NCBI GenBank assembly: GCA_036768485.1 | Contig: JAVLUZ010000623.1 | Span: 30,556 to 94,555 of the forward strand | Direction: 5' to 3' | DNA length: 64,000 bases | From: Mermis nigrescens | Taxonomy: Eukaryota > Nematoda > Enoplea > Mermithida > Mermithidae | Part shown: one piece after another, positions 23,468-36,647 of the stretch | Numbering within the stretch: position 1 is the first letter of the stretch | How the letters are laid out: every line of letters starts with the position of its first letter | Program-made: the position numbers and the translations under genes | The notes under the pieces: generated by a model | What the model saw: the letters and a program-made list of their open reading frames with translations, nothing else | Database searches by the model: none | Told to the model about the DNA's origin: nothing

Positions 23468-25250
23468 ATATCAGTCCATATACTGAAGGTATATAAGCAG
23501 AATGGACTATCTGCTGATGTGTATAAAGGTATAAATAATGTAGGATGCAGTTATGGAGCGCTATATAGCTTGCCTAAGACTCATAAGAGAGATATTCCTC
23601 TAAGACCACTCTTGTCAGCCATCAACACCCCAACTTCAACTAAGTTGGCTAAGTATTTTGTGCTGATCGTACAAGACATAAGTACAAATGAATACACTTT
23701 ATGTGACACTGGCAGTTTCCTGATAGGACTTAAGGCTTTTAACATTCAAGAGCCATCATTTTATGGCTAGTCTTGACGTTCAAAGCTTGTTAATATTCCA
23801 CTCAATGAGACCATTGACATATGTATTAGGAAACTATTTGATGATCAGAATGTCATGTAATAAATAACATGAACCCTCATCAATTCAAACTGCTTCTAGA
23901 TCTTGCAGTTAAAGAGTGTTACTTGACGTGTAACGGTAAAATCTATCAACAGATAGATGATGTTGCTATGGGTTTTCCGCTTGGCCCACTTCTTGCCAAT
24001 CATTTCCTTGAGCCATCATGAGACAGAGTGGCTCAGAGACTCAGACCCAAGTTTTATGTTGTACGTTATGTTGATGACACATTTGTAGTGTTTTCCGACA
24101 GAAATAAGCCTAGAAAGTTCTGTGATAACATGAATCAGCAACATCCTAATATGAAGTTCACATTTGAAACTGAATGTGACAAGAAATAAAATTTCCTTGA
24201 TGTGTTTGTTGAAAGGAAGTCTGATGATATTGCGACATCATCATATCAGAAGCCCACATTTTCTGTCTACATAGCTTCCTTCATTCCTTATGCCTATAAA
24301 TTTGGTCTAATAAAGACACTTGTGAGTCGTATTTACATACATATGTGACTCATATCAGACTTTTTCTCTGATATTGACAAGCTGAAGCAGACTCTACTGC
24401 AAAATGAGTATCCCCTTGGCTTGATTGATAAAGTCATATCAGACTTTATGACAAAGGTTTATAATAAGAGTGATGATATTGTAATTGAGAAGCCTAAAAA
24501 CTGGGCAGATCCGAAGATCCGTCACGGCGGTTCGGTCGATTTCGCCAGCCGAACCAGTGCTCAATTACCTAAAAAAATTGCGCGATTCAATCCGGAGATG
24601 AAACGTCATCTTGACGGGTTAAAGCGCAAAAGAATGCGCAAAAACTATAAATAGCTTACACATCCGAACAGCGAAACATGCTGACGGGAAAGCGCAAGAG
24701 TTCGATGAGCGTGTACGTGCACCGCACTTAAAATATAAAAGTCGGGTGTGATAAACTATGCTATTCTCTTGTTCTGCCTTACATTGGTGTGCATGGCTAC
24801 AATGTACGCAGCAGAATTCTAAAGCTTATATCTACATTCTACCCTCAGATTAGAGTAAGGTTTGTTTACAAACCTGTCATGTGTATCAGCCGGTTTTTCA
24901 AAAAACAAGGATGCTGTACCTGCTAAGCTACTCTTAAATTTAGTACCCATGTACGTGTTCTAGCTGTACTTAAACTCGCTGACATTTTGGAAGTAGAATT
25001 GCAGAGCACACTGGCACAGGAAAGCCTATTCAGGGTGATATCTTATCTGCTATTCACAAACATATCTCAAATAGCAAATATCCAATTACATCAGATTGAT
25101 TCAAGGTTATCAGTCGAGCAACCAACTCTTTTGATCTTTTAATCAAGGAATCATTATACATAGCACGGGATCGTCCTATTCTCAACAATAATGTTCCATC
25201 ACATCCTTTAAATTTGTTTTTATTTACCAACATCCCACTTTTTTCCATTT
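23468..25250 (+). pseudogene. Penelope-like element: degraded reverse transcriptase
   Basis: Successive plus-strand frames encode hallmarks of Penelope-like reverse transcriptases: YSLPKTHK (about 23,566), MASLDVQSL, VAMGFPLGPLLANHF (about 23,960), the catalytic RYVDDTFVVF (about 24,066) and NFLDVFVERK. Further on, PYIGVHGYNVRS and VRFVYKP match the stretch preceding the GIY-YIG endonuclease. The reading frame is broken by several shifts and stops (for example at 24,018 and 24,188). An unrelated-looking Lys/Arg-rich segment at about 24,500-24,720 (KRHLDGLKRKRMRKNYK) interrupts it. Traces of the GIY-YIG region may continue to about 25,250 but are weak. A dead copy. Confidence 0.75.
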
Positions 25251-26012
25251 TTTTTAAGTTTAATATCCTCTTTCTCTTTATAATGTAATGGCAGGTTTGA
25301 ACTTTAAGTTCCTCTTAGTTCACAAGTGTCGCTTAGCAAGCTCATTGCTCATTTTTCAAAATTTATAGTCTGTTTCACATGTTTATATAATTTTTGTCGA
25401 CAGTAAGGCGATAGGTTACGATAATTATGTACAGGGTCAATGCAATTATCTCAATCTGTAAGCGTATTTTTCGGGAAAGGTACTTCTTAAAAATTATGTG
25501 TGCTTGAAACCGCATAGCTATAAAATCAAAATAGTCCCTTAAGGTATTACAAGTTAGTGTCTGATTGTTAATAGACTCAGTTTTCTGAAATGAATTTTTT
25601 ACTGTATTATTCAAGCATAGATGTCGAGAGGCGAGGCGATCTTTTTTACTGACTGTCTTTTTAATTTTCTAAAGCAAAAGTACGCTACGCGCGTAACTTA
25701 TCTTAAAAATAGAAAACCTTGTAGTGCTTTTTGACTATAAGGGGTGTAGGGAGTAATCCTCTGTCGGAAATTTTTGAATTTTTACAAATGGAGCTCTGCG
25801 GTTGTGCAACGAGCTGATCTGCGACAATTTTTTTCGGAATAAAGTCAAAAAATTCGCGCTTCGCCCCGATCTCTTCTTATCTTGGCAATTGGTCTTTTAG
25901 TGATAAAATTTCTTGTTGTTTTTATTGCTCTTGACTTAATGACAAAAGAGCCACAAAAGTTTTGGCGCCATAAATGCTGCATAGCATGACCACAGTGTAG
26001 GTAGGTGCCGAA

Positions 26013-28678
26013 TAGTGATCGACCGGGGCGACTTTTTTGGCCGGGGCCGGGGCGGTACCGGGGCTGGGGGAAAAATCCCGGCCCCGGCCGGGGTTAGACA
26101 AGGAAAATATTATTGCATGACACATACTTGGGGTGGGCATAGGAAAAGAAATAATGAGCGACTGCTCCATTCAGTAGTAAATGACAAGCGCAAAGTTAGG
26201 TGCGCCTTTTCATATCGAGTTTTATTACTATTTATGTCACAAGAAACAAATTTAGTCCAGTGTTTCATTGTCTGAATCATCAATAAAGTATATGTCGCTA
26301 CTATTAGCACACTCTATATCATTTGAATCTTCGCTACTGCTACTGCTGCTGTAGCGATTGGATGTAATAGGTATTGGATGTAATAAATGAGACATCACAC
26401 ATTCCTATAAGGGGAAGGGTATTACCCCCTCAGGGTCCAAGACACAAGTCACTTTCAGACGATTTTTGGTGAAAACCTTTTGAATTTTTTGAACTTAATT
26501 TTTTAGTATGGCAAAAGTGTACCTAACTATTAGAATTTCACGAAGTGATACATTATTTTAGAATGTGAGCTAGAGTAAATAGATAAACTATCACTAATCG
26601 CTAAAAACTTTATGAGAGTCCCTCAGTATACATGTAACGGCTGGAAATCTAGGGTAGGGGTCCCTCGCCATTTTTAGAAGGAGGGGGTTAGCGACTAGAT
26701 CGAAAATGGTAAAAACACATAAAATAGCCAAAAAAGCGCAAGTTTTCGCCAAAAAATGGGGGATAATACTTTCTGACTTTCAAGGAAGTTCGGGGCTTCA
26801 GAGCGTGGATGATGGATGGCCCATACCCCTGTCACGTATATTTCTCGGTCATTTTCAGGGGAAGGGGTAAGCGGCTCCATTTTTGCAGCCGCTTACCCCT
26901 GAAAATCTTTAACATGGTAGAATTTGCAATAAGGAATTCTACACCTTTTTACAATTTTTGTTCTTCAAAAATCTTTGTACATGTACAAAGACAGTCCTGA
27001 AACGTCTTTGTACATCAGCGAAAATCTTCGCCCAATACAAAATGACCGTGTTTCTAGATGTGATTATTCGGCCTGAATTTAGTTGATAATATCAGTTCGG
27101 CGCGAAGTGCCGAAATTTTTATGATCTTTTGATGGAATTCACACATAAAACTCGACTGAGAAAGCTAAAACAACGTACTACAAAATCAGAAATATCACAA
27201 AAATTGTAATATGCGAATTAAATCTTGTAATAAGCAACACTGCGCTTAGAATGGAAAAACGGAAAAATGTCAATTATTCAGAAACCCAAAAATTAGCCGA
27301 ATACACTACTAAAGGTCGAAAAACTATGTTCTACAACACTGAAATCGTTACTGTCCCATATTAAAGTATACAGAAATTTATATGTACAAAACGGTGTTTT
27401 TTTTTGTATTTGCCAAAGATTTTTCCCGATGTACAAAGACTTTTCAGGACTATCTTTGTACATGTTCAAAGATTTTTGGGAAGATAAAAACTCCGATATA
27501 AAAAATTGTCTGTCCTATATATCTTTAAAATGGCAAAACTTGTATTTAGAATGGAAAAATGTCAAATTTTTAGGCGCTTCGCGCCGTTTTGAGACAATTT
27601 CAGTAATTTTTGGCGTTAGAAACCCAGAAATTAGCTAAAATATACAATCAAAAGTCAAAATACCCTGTTTTACCATACTAAAATCGCTACTGTATTATGT
27701 ACAAAGATTATGTACAAAATGTACAAAGACTTTTGGGGACCATCTTTGTACATGCACAAACGGACCGTGTACAAAAAAAACTGGTACAAAATGTACAAAG
27801 ACTTTTGGGTACCATCTTTGTTCATGTATATACAAAGGTACATTGTACAAAAAAACACTGTCACATACTGATAGTTTGCGAAAATGTGTATGTTTAAAAA
27901 TATATTTATATAATATAGCTAGAAAAATTTGTTAGCTCATACAAAGACCTTTTTGGAGATCTTTGTACTAGCACAAAAAGCTCGTACAACAAAATACAGT
28001 CGGCTAATAATAGTCCACCACTTAATTTTTCTGGTCTTCCAATTTGGGACTTCACCTCCCTCAACTCTGGACCTTAGGAAACTATTTGAGACATATTTAG
28101 TCTATTGGATCGGACACAATTCTGCAGCCTAGTTTACATTCGCCTATAATTAACCTCCGTCCTAATAACTATTACACAAGAAACGCGTTTTAAAGCATGC
28201 GGTTCCCATTCAATTAAATGTAAAAAGTGTTTTTTGTAAAAATAGTTTGTTGAAAACGTACAATTTCCAACTAGAAATAGAAGGTATTAGTCAACTCTAA
28301 ATCTTTTAGCCATAGCTATGAATGAATGAGTTAAAAGTAGCATTCAGTTTGAATAAGTTAAGTGGAGGAATCGAAAACATGCAGATTTCGAAAAGGAGGA
28401 ATCGAAAACATGCAGAAAACATGCAGTGAAAGCTCATTTATACACAGAAGCAAAGTTATAACAAGGAATAAGTAAGTATACATATATTCTAATCAGTACA
28501 GTTCTCAAAATTAACACTTGCTCATTGATTAATAAGTGCCAGTATCACAGCCTGTACAAAATACGAATTAAACTAAATTTTTCCTGGCCCCGGCCATTTT
28601 TTGACCTTGCCCCGGCCGGGGCCGGGGATGCTGAAAAATGGCCGGGGATTCTGGGGCCGGGGCCTCAGTCGATCACTA
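26013..28678. mobile_element. hAT-like element with GGCCGGGG subterminal repeats
   Basis: Ends TAGTGATCGACCGGGGC and the complement of TAGTGATCGACTGAGG, inside a perfect 8-bp duplication GTGCCGAA (26,005-26,012 and 28,679-28,686). Tandem GGCCGGGG-type blocks flank the interior (26,020-26,095 and 28,585-28,665). The interior includes a complete GTACAAAG element at 27,392-27,860. No transposase is recognised. The termini are nearly those of the 15,964-20,193 element, but the subterminal repeat unit is different. Confidence 0.88.
27392..27860 (+). repeat. GTACAAAG element, complete copy
   Basis: Ends CGGTGTTTTTTTTTGTA on the left and GTACAAAAAAACACTG on the right form an inverted pair. The interior has repeated palindromes of the form CTTTGTACATGTACAAAG and two GGCGC/GCGCC hairpins. 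A flanking fragment of the same repeat lies at 26,940-27,060. It has no coding frame, so it is a nonautonomous element whose mobilising family is unknown. Confidence 0.7.
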
Positions 28679-29014
28679 GTGCCGAAATTGGTCATTTGTT
28701 TTAAGCGTTCCTTTAGTAATTTTTGCGTCGTAATATAATGAAATTTTCGCGCTTTGCGCCAATCTATTTTTTGTTCAGTCGCTGTTTATCATGTATTTGT
28801 GCTTTATCAAATTTTGTGTCTTTTTCTGGACAATAAACATTTTCTTGTCTTGTCATAGGTATTTATTGGCTGGATTCAGATCCAAGATTCGGAAGATTTT
28901 GTGAATATTTTAAAGTTTTGGCACTTATTTTGCAAAATTTTTCTGGCTCTGCCCCGGATCCCCGCTGAGGGCGCTTGACAGCGCGCCAGCTCCCCAGACT
29001 ACCAGCCACAAAGG

Positions 29015-30614
29015 AGGCATAAGTAAAAGGTGGCACTGGCGCTGACTGTGGCGCACAGGGTAAAAGGTGGTGCTGGCGATGACGCTGATCCTGGCCCTCG
29101 CCAACTGGGTAAAAGGTGGCGCTGGCCTTGGCCCTGGCCGTTTCCAACTGGTTAAAAGGTTGCGCTGGCCTTGGCCCTGGTCGTTGCTAACTGGGTAAAA
29201 GGGAGCTGGCGCTGGCCTTGTGAGCATTAGAATCGGGGACCTATCTTTTCTACATGCAGCAGTAGAGAATTATGCGCAAGCGACATACATACTATCGTGT
29301 ATGTAATAGCCGGTGCGCGACTCATTTAGAATTCATTTTGGTGCGGCGTACGCATAACAACAATGAAGCGAAAATCTGAAGTGAACTTTTCACGACGTAT
29401 ATTTTCTGTGCTTATGCATGACAATGAGGAAAGATATGCGAATGTCCCTCTGGACATGTACTTATGTTGTTACTTTTTTGCATTATTATTTCTAAACGAA
29501 AGGGGAATTTTCCAAATAGCAGAATTGAAGAAAGTCTTGCAACAAGAAATTTATCTCATTGATATTCGGAAGCCCATTGCCGTATAACTTTGATCTTTGC
29601 AATTTTAAATATATTGCTCATTCAGGCTGTATTTTTGTGTAGTTAAACGTAATCCTACACAACAATCGAATTTGAAACAGAGGTATAACGACTTGCAGAT
29701 AAATACGTCGTGAAGTTCAGTTCAATATTTTCGCCTCTATTCTTATGCGTGCGCCGCACCAAAATGAATTCTGAATGAGTCGCACACCGGCGATTATAGG
29801 ATAGTTCGTCGCTCTGCGCATTATACTTTACTGTTGCATGGAGAAAAGATAGGTCCCCGATTCTATAAGTATGATTGCCGGCCCTGGCCATTGCCAACTG
29901 GGTAAAAGGTGGCGCTGGCGCTTTTGCCTTCAGTAAGCTGACAGTTTACGGTAATAGCAGATTAAGTGAAGGCATTTAATCGCATCCCTCAGTTTGGGAA
30001 TCAAATATTTCTTGTAGTTCATGCCCATATTTATAGGCAGTTTGCGTTTCAACTGCTTTTGTAGTCAAAATTTATTTTTCGTAAAAAGGAACTATATTCA
30101 GCTAAAATTTTTGTTGGAATTGGAAGTTATAGTGAACCGCGTATTTTCTGCATTTTAAAAGTTAATTTTACCCAAAAAATCACTCAAATAATTCTAAAAG
30201 TTTCAATGGAATATGTTAGTATAGTCTGAGTCTGCACAACATTTACGATGCCTTCTACCTTGAATGGAATGATAAATAACTATAATTAAGTTTAACTTCT
30301 ATCTTAATGTTTAGAGAAACCATATAAAACATCTTTGCTAGCTTTGCTCACATCAGCTAGGGCGAATGGCCGGCACTACCTTTTCCTTCTACCCACTTGG
30401 CCATGGCCAAGGCCAAGCTGAGCGCCAGCGCCATCTTTTACCCAGTTGGCAATGGCCAAGGCTGGCGCCAGCGCCACCAATTACACAGTTGGCGAGAGCC
30501 AAGGCCAGCGCCACCTTTTAACCACTTGGCCATAGCCAAGGCCAGCGCCATTACCAGCTGCCACCACTTTTACCCATGTGCGCTAGGGCCAGCGCCACCT
30601 TTTACCCACGCCCT
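29015..30614. mobile_element. Element with GGTAAAAGGTGGCGCTGG subterminal repeats
   Basis: About ten copies of a unit containing GGTAAAAGGTGGCGCTGGC lie at 29,018-29,215, 29,880-29,930 and, inverted, at 30,395-30,606. The flanking octamers CACAAAGG and TCCAAAGG are compatible with a diverged 8-bp duplication, and the ends read AGGCATAAGTAAAAGG and the complement of AGGGCGTGGGTAAAAGG. A hairpin element lies inside at 29,228-29,865. Confidence 0.65.
29228..29865. mobile_element. Hairpin element with 145-nt arms and a 74-codon frame
   Basis: The arms (about 29,228-29,370 and 29,720-29,865) are inverted copies starting TAGAATCGGGGACCTATC. Between them lies a plus-strand frame of 74 codons from the ATG at 29,363, with no recognised domain. 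The target duplication is unclear, so the superfamily is not assigned. The interior frame may be chance. Confidence 0.7.
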
Positions 30615-30664
30615 TCCAAAGGAGAGAGTTTCTCTTGCGCGCTCTCTCTTACGTAAGTTCTACC

Positions 30665-31104
30665 CATAGGTGGGCAATGCCGCTCCACCCACGCCACCGG
30701 GTGGCGCCAGAAGGCACTTCGGTACCTTCAGAACCCCAGCTGGGTGGCGCCAGAAAATACAGTTTTTGATTGCGGGGGGGGTAGAATTTTTTGACCCAAA
30801 ACTAAAAAGTGAGAAGATGATACAACCAACCAACTAGCCAACCAACCAACTAGCCAACCAACCAACCAACTAACCAGCCAACCAACCAGCCAACTAGCCA
30901 ACCAAACAACCAACCAACCGGCCAAACAACCAACCAACTAAGCAACCAACTAACCGGCCAACTAACCAGCCAACTAGCCAACCAAACAACCAACCAACCA
31001 CCTACCTAACCAAATAACTAACCAACTGGCCAAACAAACAACCAACCAACCTCAGTAAAAGGGACCCCGGTACCTTCAGAACCAAAATCCATTGCCCAAG
31101 TATG
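30665..31104 (+). mobile_element. hAT-like element carrying a CCAAC minisatellite, copy 2
   Basis: A 440-bp element with ends CATAGGTGGGCAATG and the complement of CATACTTGGGCAATGG, inside a perfect 8-bp duplication GTTCTACC (30,657-30,664 and 31,105-31,112). The interior holds about 220 bp of CCAACCAACTAGCCAA variants (30,823-31,055). Its outer bases CATAGGTGGGC are shared with the ten-copy MITE family, which suggests the same transposase. Confidence 0.9.
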
Positions 31105-31112
31105 GTTCTACC

Positions 31113-33566
31113 TAAGTTGTAAAATTTGCGAAATCTGCAGCACTGACGGTTGAAAATTTTTAAAAATTTTGTGTTTATATACATTTAAATTGTCGCAGGA
31201 CGATGTGAAAAGTCAAAAGAACACTTAATTTGTTAGGTACGACATATTTTTATGTTTTTATCGAATTTTAAAATGAAAACTTTTTCGGACCCGCCCTGGG
31301 AAAATCCTTGCTACGCCTATGGGTGCCTCATATAAGTACCTTAATTTCGTGAGTTCATTTCGGTTCTATAAAAGCATTTTTCGTTGTTTAAGACAGGTAA
31401 CTGGCCTTTCGGATGATCCATAATTCGAAGATCGGCCGTCACTCAAAGGAGACATGTAACAGGGGGTTGGGGATCCCCCACCCAAAGTAGCTTGTCTCCC
31501 ATCCCCCAATGTCAGAAAATTTTTGACCCCTCCCTGATTTTTGGAAAAAAACTTGCGTTATTTGGTAAATTTTATGTGCTTTTCTGCTATTTTTTTGGTC
31601 AAAAATTTGAGGTCACTTACCCCCGCCCCTCCTAAAAACAGCTGGAGACTACCACCTAAAATTTTGAGTTATTACGTGTATGCTCATAGGCGTAGCCAGA
31701 CGAGTCATAGGTGCTTAAGTACCTCTAGGCAGAGGCGTATGCAGGATTCTTTAGGGGGAGCGGTCCGAGATTGAGTGACCCAATATTTCGGGATACGTTC
31801 GCCGTAACACCAAATAAAGTGCATTTTATGACGTTTCCGAACATGCTCTATCCGTTAAGCTCATAAAATTCGAACTTACAAAAAATTTATCTTCTCAATA
31901 AGCTATAAAAAATGACATTTTTTGGCCGCGCTCAGGCCTAAATTAAAGAAAATAGTGATTCTACGCCAAGCGCCGGAAATTTTGAGATTTTCGATAAAAA
32001 GATGCCAAATTTTCATATATTTCCTTACCTACTTTTCCAAAATTATTTTTGGGCTAAGGAGGGGGCGGACGCTCCTCCTGCATGCGCCCATGCCTATATG
32101 TAGTCTTTATGTACTTGAAATTGTACTATTAGACGTAGGCAGTCGTTTTTTCACGGTTCGTTCAATTTTATTTAACAATTATTAATTATTATATATCTAG
32201 TCCAAGATGCGCGTTTGAAACACTCCATATTCAATTTTTAAACAACCTAATCCATATTTTGCTTATATGTCTTGCTTTCCGCAGGTTTTACGCAGAAAAT
32301 GAGATCCGTGCAGGAAGTGAGAATGATAAACATTTCTATCTGAAAGAAAATTTAGTGGTGAAGTTTGACCAGGCCCTTATCCAGGATTTGGTTTCGGGGG
32401 AGGGCACGACTAAAATTTTTCAAAAACATAAAGGGGACAAAAGGATTAATTAAAAAAGACGTTTCAAGATCAATAGAGTTGTACACTTTGTAAATTTTGC
32501 TATCCAGGTGCCTTAAATAAGGGGAGGATTCAATGGACACCATCTTGAACAAATCTCATTTTCTGCATAAAACCTGTGCGAAACATAATTGTGAAATTCG
32601 GCGCCCCGGGTTCCGCTTGGGGGCGCTTGAGCGCGCCAATCCAGACATCCTATGTTTTTGAAAACTTTTGGCTCTGTGCCCCTCCCCCGAAACAAAATCC
32701 TGGATACTGGCCTGGGTTTGAGCAATAGTTTTTGGCATATAATGTCAAATTTTGACAAATTTTGATACTTAATTACATATGTAGTTTTATTTCGATTTTC
32801 ATGATAATTTATGGTTAAATTTGCTTTTAAAACAGTAATGATAAGGGCGATTAAATGGCCTGAAATATCAAAATTATACAAAATAATGCAAGAAAATTAT
32901 CTGGATGTATTAATTGGGCAGTCTGCAGCTCAAAAAATTACTAAGTGTACCTCTAAAACTAACTCTTAGACCTCATTTAACGCTTTTTCATAATTCGATA
33001 TATAGGTTTGGTCCCAAAACGGCCTGAGGGGTATGCCTAAGTCCTGGTAAGGTGTCAGCCTCAGTGTGCATGTGTGGGTTTTGGTCCGGAATGGCCTGAG
33101 TGAAAGGGTTTGCTTTTTAAAAGTGAAGCATACCTCCTCCTTCATGCATGTAACGGCTCGAAATTTTGAGTGGGGTATCCTTGACCATTTTTTGGAGGAG
33201 GATGAGTAAGTCAAAAACGCCAAAAACGTAAGCCTTATCCAAGATGGGGATGAAAATTTTTCTGGCTTTGGGGGTTGGGGAAGGACCAACTTTGGGCGTG
33301 GATCCCCTCTTACATGTATGATTGCATCATGCATATAGTTAAAAGGTGGGTTTTAGGATATATACCTCCACCAAAAGTCGGTTGTCTTCTCCATTCTCCA
33401 AACGCGGAGGTCCTTTACCTCTATTCCTTACGTTCCCATACATGTCCTGCTTCAGTGCCGTTTTTATGTGGCCGAAAATAGATGGTTTATTTCCCCCTTA
33501 AAATGCTGATTAACCGTCTCCTATGATTTCGACTGCTATGTGCATGGTATGTGTTATTTTTGGTTT
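31113..33566. other. Gene-free stretch with short dispersed repeats
   Basis: No recognisable gene. Two related blocks containing ATCCAGGATTTGGTTTCGGG (about 32,380) and, inverted, its relative near 32,690 suggest another old repeat. Further blocks of the type GTAACGGCTCGAAATTTTGAG followed by G-rich runs occur at about 33,140, and again at 26,635, 42,418, 61,720 and 63,815. Confidence 0.45.
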
Positions 33567-33574
33567 CTTGTCAT

Positions 33575-35777
33575 TAGAGCTGCACGCGGGTACCCGAACG
33601 GGTACCCGGGTACCCGAGTACCCGAATTCCCTGATATAAAATGGAAAATTAGCACTGCAGTTATGCAATATGTGCTAAGAATTGAATTAGAAAGCTAGAA
33701 ACTATATTGCTTCTAAAGTGCGACTGAATCACAATGTAAATGTGATTTGATATAATCAACCGTAAAATGTTAAATAAGCGAGTCTGTTAATATTTCCTAT
33801 TATCACAATATATCGCGCATACGGTCTAGGCATATTCCATTATTCAGCTCTTTAGTTACATTATTTTATTTGTGCCGAATTCTTCTTATTCTTCATTGTG
33901 AACAAATTTAAACAAGAAATTATCTGTTAGCGACGCTTTTTTATAATCCATTCACTTCAGTGACCATTATATAAAGTTAAACTGCAACTTTTATTCACAT
34001 CGTGCGCGCAACTGTTTTAGTTAGACCTGGTTCAAAGCCTATCGATGTTCCAAATGCAGTCAGCCATAGGCGTAGCTAGGGGGCATTGGGGGTACCTGCC
34101 CCCGAAATTTTTCAGAAATATTGTTGATTTTTTGTTGCAATGATGTATGTCCAGAAAACTAAGTTCAAAAAGGTAAAAACTTCCAAAATTTTCCGCGCCG
34201 AGTCATTATTATTTATTGCTATATAGATCCAACAAATTTAAAAGCTTGAATCAGCTAAAATAATCCAGCACTCCACATCACTTTAGTAATTTAATGCAAT
34301 ATTTGTTCGTTGAATGAAACTGCGCATGCTTGTTGAGCATGATAGTAAAAGTGCGAAAATGATTGCGAACCAGTTTGTCTATTCTCTGCTTTGTTTGTCT
34401 TTTGTGTACCAGTTTGTCTATTCTTTGTTTCCTTTATCTTTCTTTACAAGGACACATAATCCTATTTTAATTGGAAGGAATGGCCAAATTTTCTTATGTT
34501 TTTGCGCATTTCTTGTTCTATGAACTGCATTTTGTTAATTAGAAGGCCACAAATGGGCCTGAAAACGGTAAGAACAAAATTTTCATGGACACATCTTTCT
34601 ATATCTTATTGGCGGCGACCCGTTGCTGCGCTATGTACCCAGCAGTGGTCGAAAAACGCATTTCAGATCAGTTTTTGCAATGTAGGAGTTCATCAATTTC
34701 AAGTGTTTTTGAGCTTGCTTCCGAACCGAGATTTGATCGATTTTGCGAAAGTTTTAATGTTACTATTTAACATTAAAATGCTTTTTTTACAAAATTTTCC
34801 GGGACTCTGCCCCGGATCTCGCTCGCCATTTCAGACGTCCCGCAGCCATAAAATCTCGTTGTACATGTGCAACGAGATTTTAGGGAGAACAAGCCAGGTA
34901 AAAGGGTTAGGAATTTCTAAAAATTTCCGGCGTTTCGCGCCGGCATTAATTTGTCTGTTTTGTATGATTTAAGTGGTATAAATTGGGTTTAATGTGCAAA
35001 AACGTCAAAATTTTTCGGCGCATAGCGCCGCCAGTTACTATTCTTTCTTTTTATAAAGCTCCAGCATTGCGTTTAAAAGCCTGAATCACTCGAAATATCT
35101 TCAGTCAAAGTTCGTAATTCGCAGTTTTCTTGTTAGAAGCTTGAATTGTCAAAACTGTTTTGTACAAATTTGATAATTTTCTGCTCTATCAGATTATTAG
35201 TATTCACAGAGCTACAAACTGTTAAGGGTGGAAAAAATGACTAAATTTATTGGCGCTTTGCGCCACTTATGAATTCCGAACTGTCTGTCAATAGAAAGGC
35301 CGTAAATTCTACATGAAAACGTTTATGCCCCCCAAACCAAAATTCTGACTACGTCTCTGCAGTCAGCTCCAGATAGACTTAGACTTGTTTTTGAATAAAT
35401 TTTCATTTCCGGTTGATTTCGAAATTGCTTTTCGTCAATGTGTTTTCCTGCTGCAAATGTTTTAATGACGCTAACCTGCTTCACAATTTTTTGCTTTGAA
35501 TTATGAAAATGACTTAAATTTCATTAAAAGCATACGAATTCTTCAGATTGAAGCCTTGATTCTATTTAATCTTGCATTAATTTTTCAATAATTTTTCTGC
35601 TTAAATATCACTTTGCCCTAGACCTCACTGTCAACCGTAAATAAACGATGTTCACTGCATTCTCTTTTATCTAAGGTCCTACCCGGGTATACCCGGGTAC
35701 CCGAATTACCTCCGGGTACCCGGGTAATGAAATAGCCGGGTACCCGGGTAGTAAAATTTGCAAAGTGTGCAGCTCTA
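33575..35777. mobile_element. hAT-like element with GGGTACCC subterminal repeats
   Basis: Ends TAGAGCTGCACGCGGGTACC and the complement of TAGAGCTGCACACTTTGC, flanked by CTTGTCAT (33,567-33,574) and CTTATCAT (35,778-35,785), a one-mismatch 8-bp duplication. Tandem palindromic GGGTACCC-type units lie just inside each end (33,587-33,625 and 35,683-35,752). The termini fit the TAGNGNTG consensus of hAT transposons. The 2.2-kb interior includes several GGCGC/GCGCC hairpins but no transposase. Confidence 0.88.
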
Positions 35778-36246
35778 CTTATCATACGTTTGACAGGATG
35801 GCATTCAAGTTTGCTGCGCTGTTCATTAAAGTAAAATTCTGAATCTGAATTATTTTAAAATTTACGCGTCCGCCGTGAATAACGAAGTTGTTTTTATTTG
35901 TTAAATATAATGATTATTAAATGTGCTTTGTAATTCTATGTTTGTCGATATTATGGACGTATTTTATAAATACTGAGGAGACCTTAATAATGTAACGTAC
36001 GTGCTTCGACGAAATCCCTTGATTAACATCAGGCACGTAGCTGGCCGTCCTATTTGGGGGGGGGACCAACACCAATTTTTGGTGGGACTAAGCCCAAAAA
36101 GGACAAAAATAGCACAATATAACGTTTAAAAAGTCCGATTTTTCTGAATTGGGGGGGGGGTTCTGAACTCCCCTATTTCCCCAGAGATACTTGCCTGATT
36201 AACATCGTCATCGATATATATTTTTTTACTTTCATAGAACGTTACA

Positions 36247-36305
36247 ATGATGATTATTACAAGAAATAGACTTGCGCGACTTTTACAAGCGGAAACCTGT
36301 GCAAA
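36247..36305 (+). CDS. Possible N-terminal coding exon of NTHL1
   Basis: An ATG at 36,247 opens a 64-codon frame whose first residues (MMIITRNRLARLLQ) are basic and hydrophobic, like a mitochondrial targeting sequence. A splice-acceptor-like tract (TTTTTTACTTTCATAG) ends at about 36,238. A weak donor, AAA|GTTGGA at 36,306, would leave the codon two-thirds complete, which is the phase needed to join the exon at 37,900. The position upstream of the first certain NTHL1 exon and the N-terminal character are the only other support, and animal NTHL1 proteins normally have a longer N-terminal region. Other donors, or a different first exon, are equally possible. Confidence 0.2.
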
Positions 36306-36647
36306 GTTGGATGATCAACCACCTTCAACGACTAATAAGCGCCGTCTTCCATCAAATTCCACTAAAATTAAAAATCTCTTAAAAATACTAACGATTCGCC
36401 GCAATCTCATTCAAACGCCTTCCATAGCGACGCTAATATGACAATTACGTAATTGATTATTCATAGGAAACTTGTTTATTTTTCGAAATTGATTAGATCT
36501 ACATTATTCGTAATTCAGTAATTAAAGGGCTTAACGTTTGCCTCATTTGACGGCTGAGATAAGATTTCCGTAAGTGCAGGATCGGTTTCCAACCTTTCTT
36601 CCAGACAGTCCAAAATAGGGTCAACTACTTTCTATTCACGTGTTAAG

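Noticed and set aside
30728..30937. Trp/Leu/Val-rich 69-aa frame resembling a membrane protein
   Set aside because: It is a translation of the CCAAC minisatellite on the complement.
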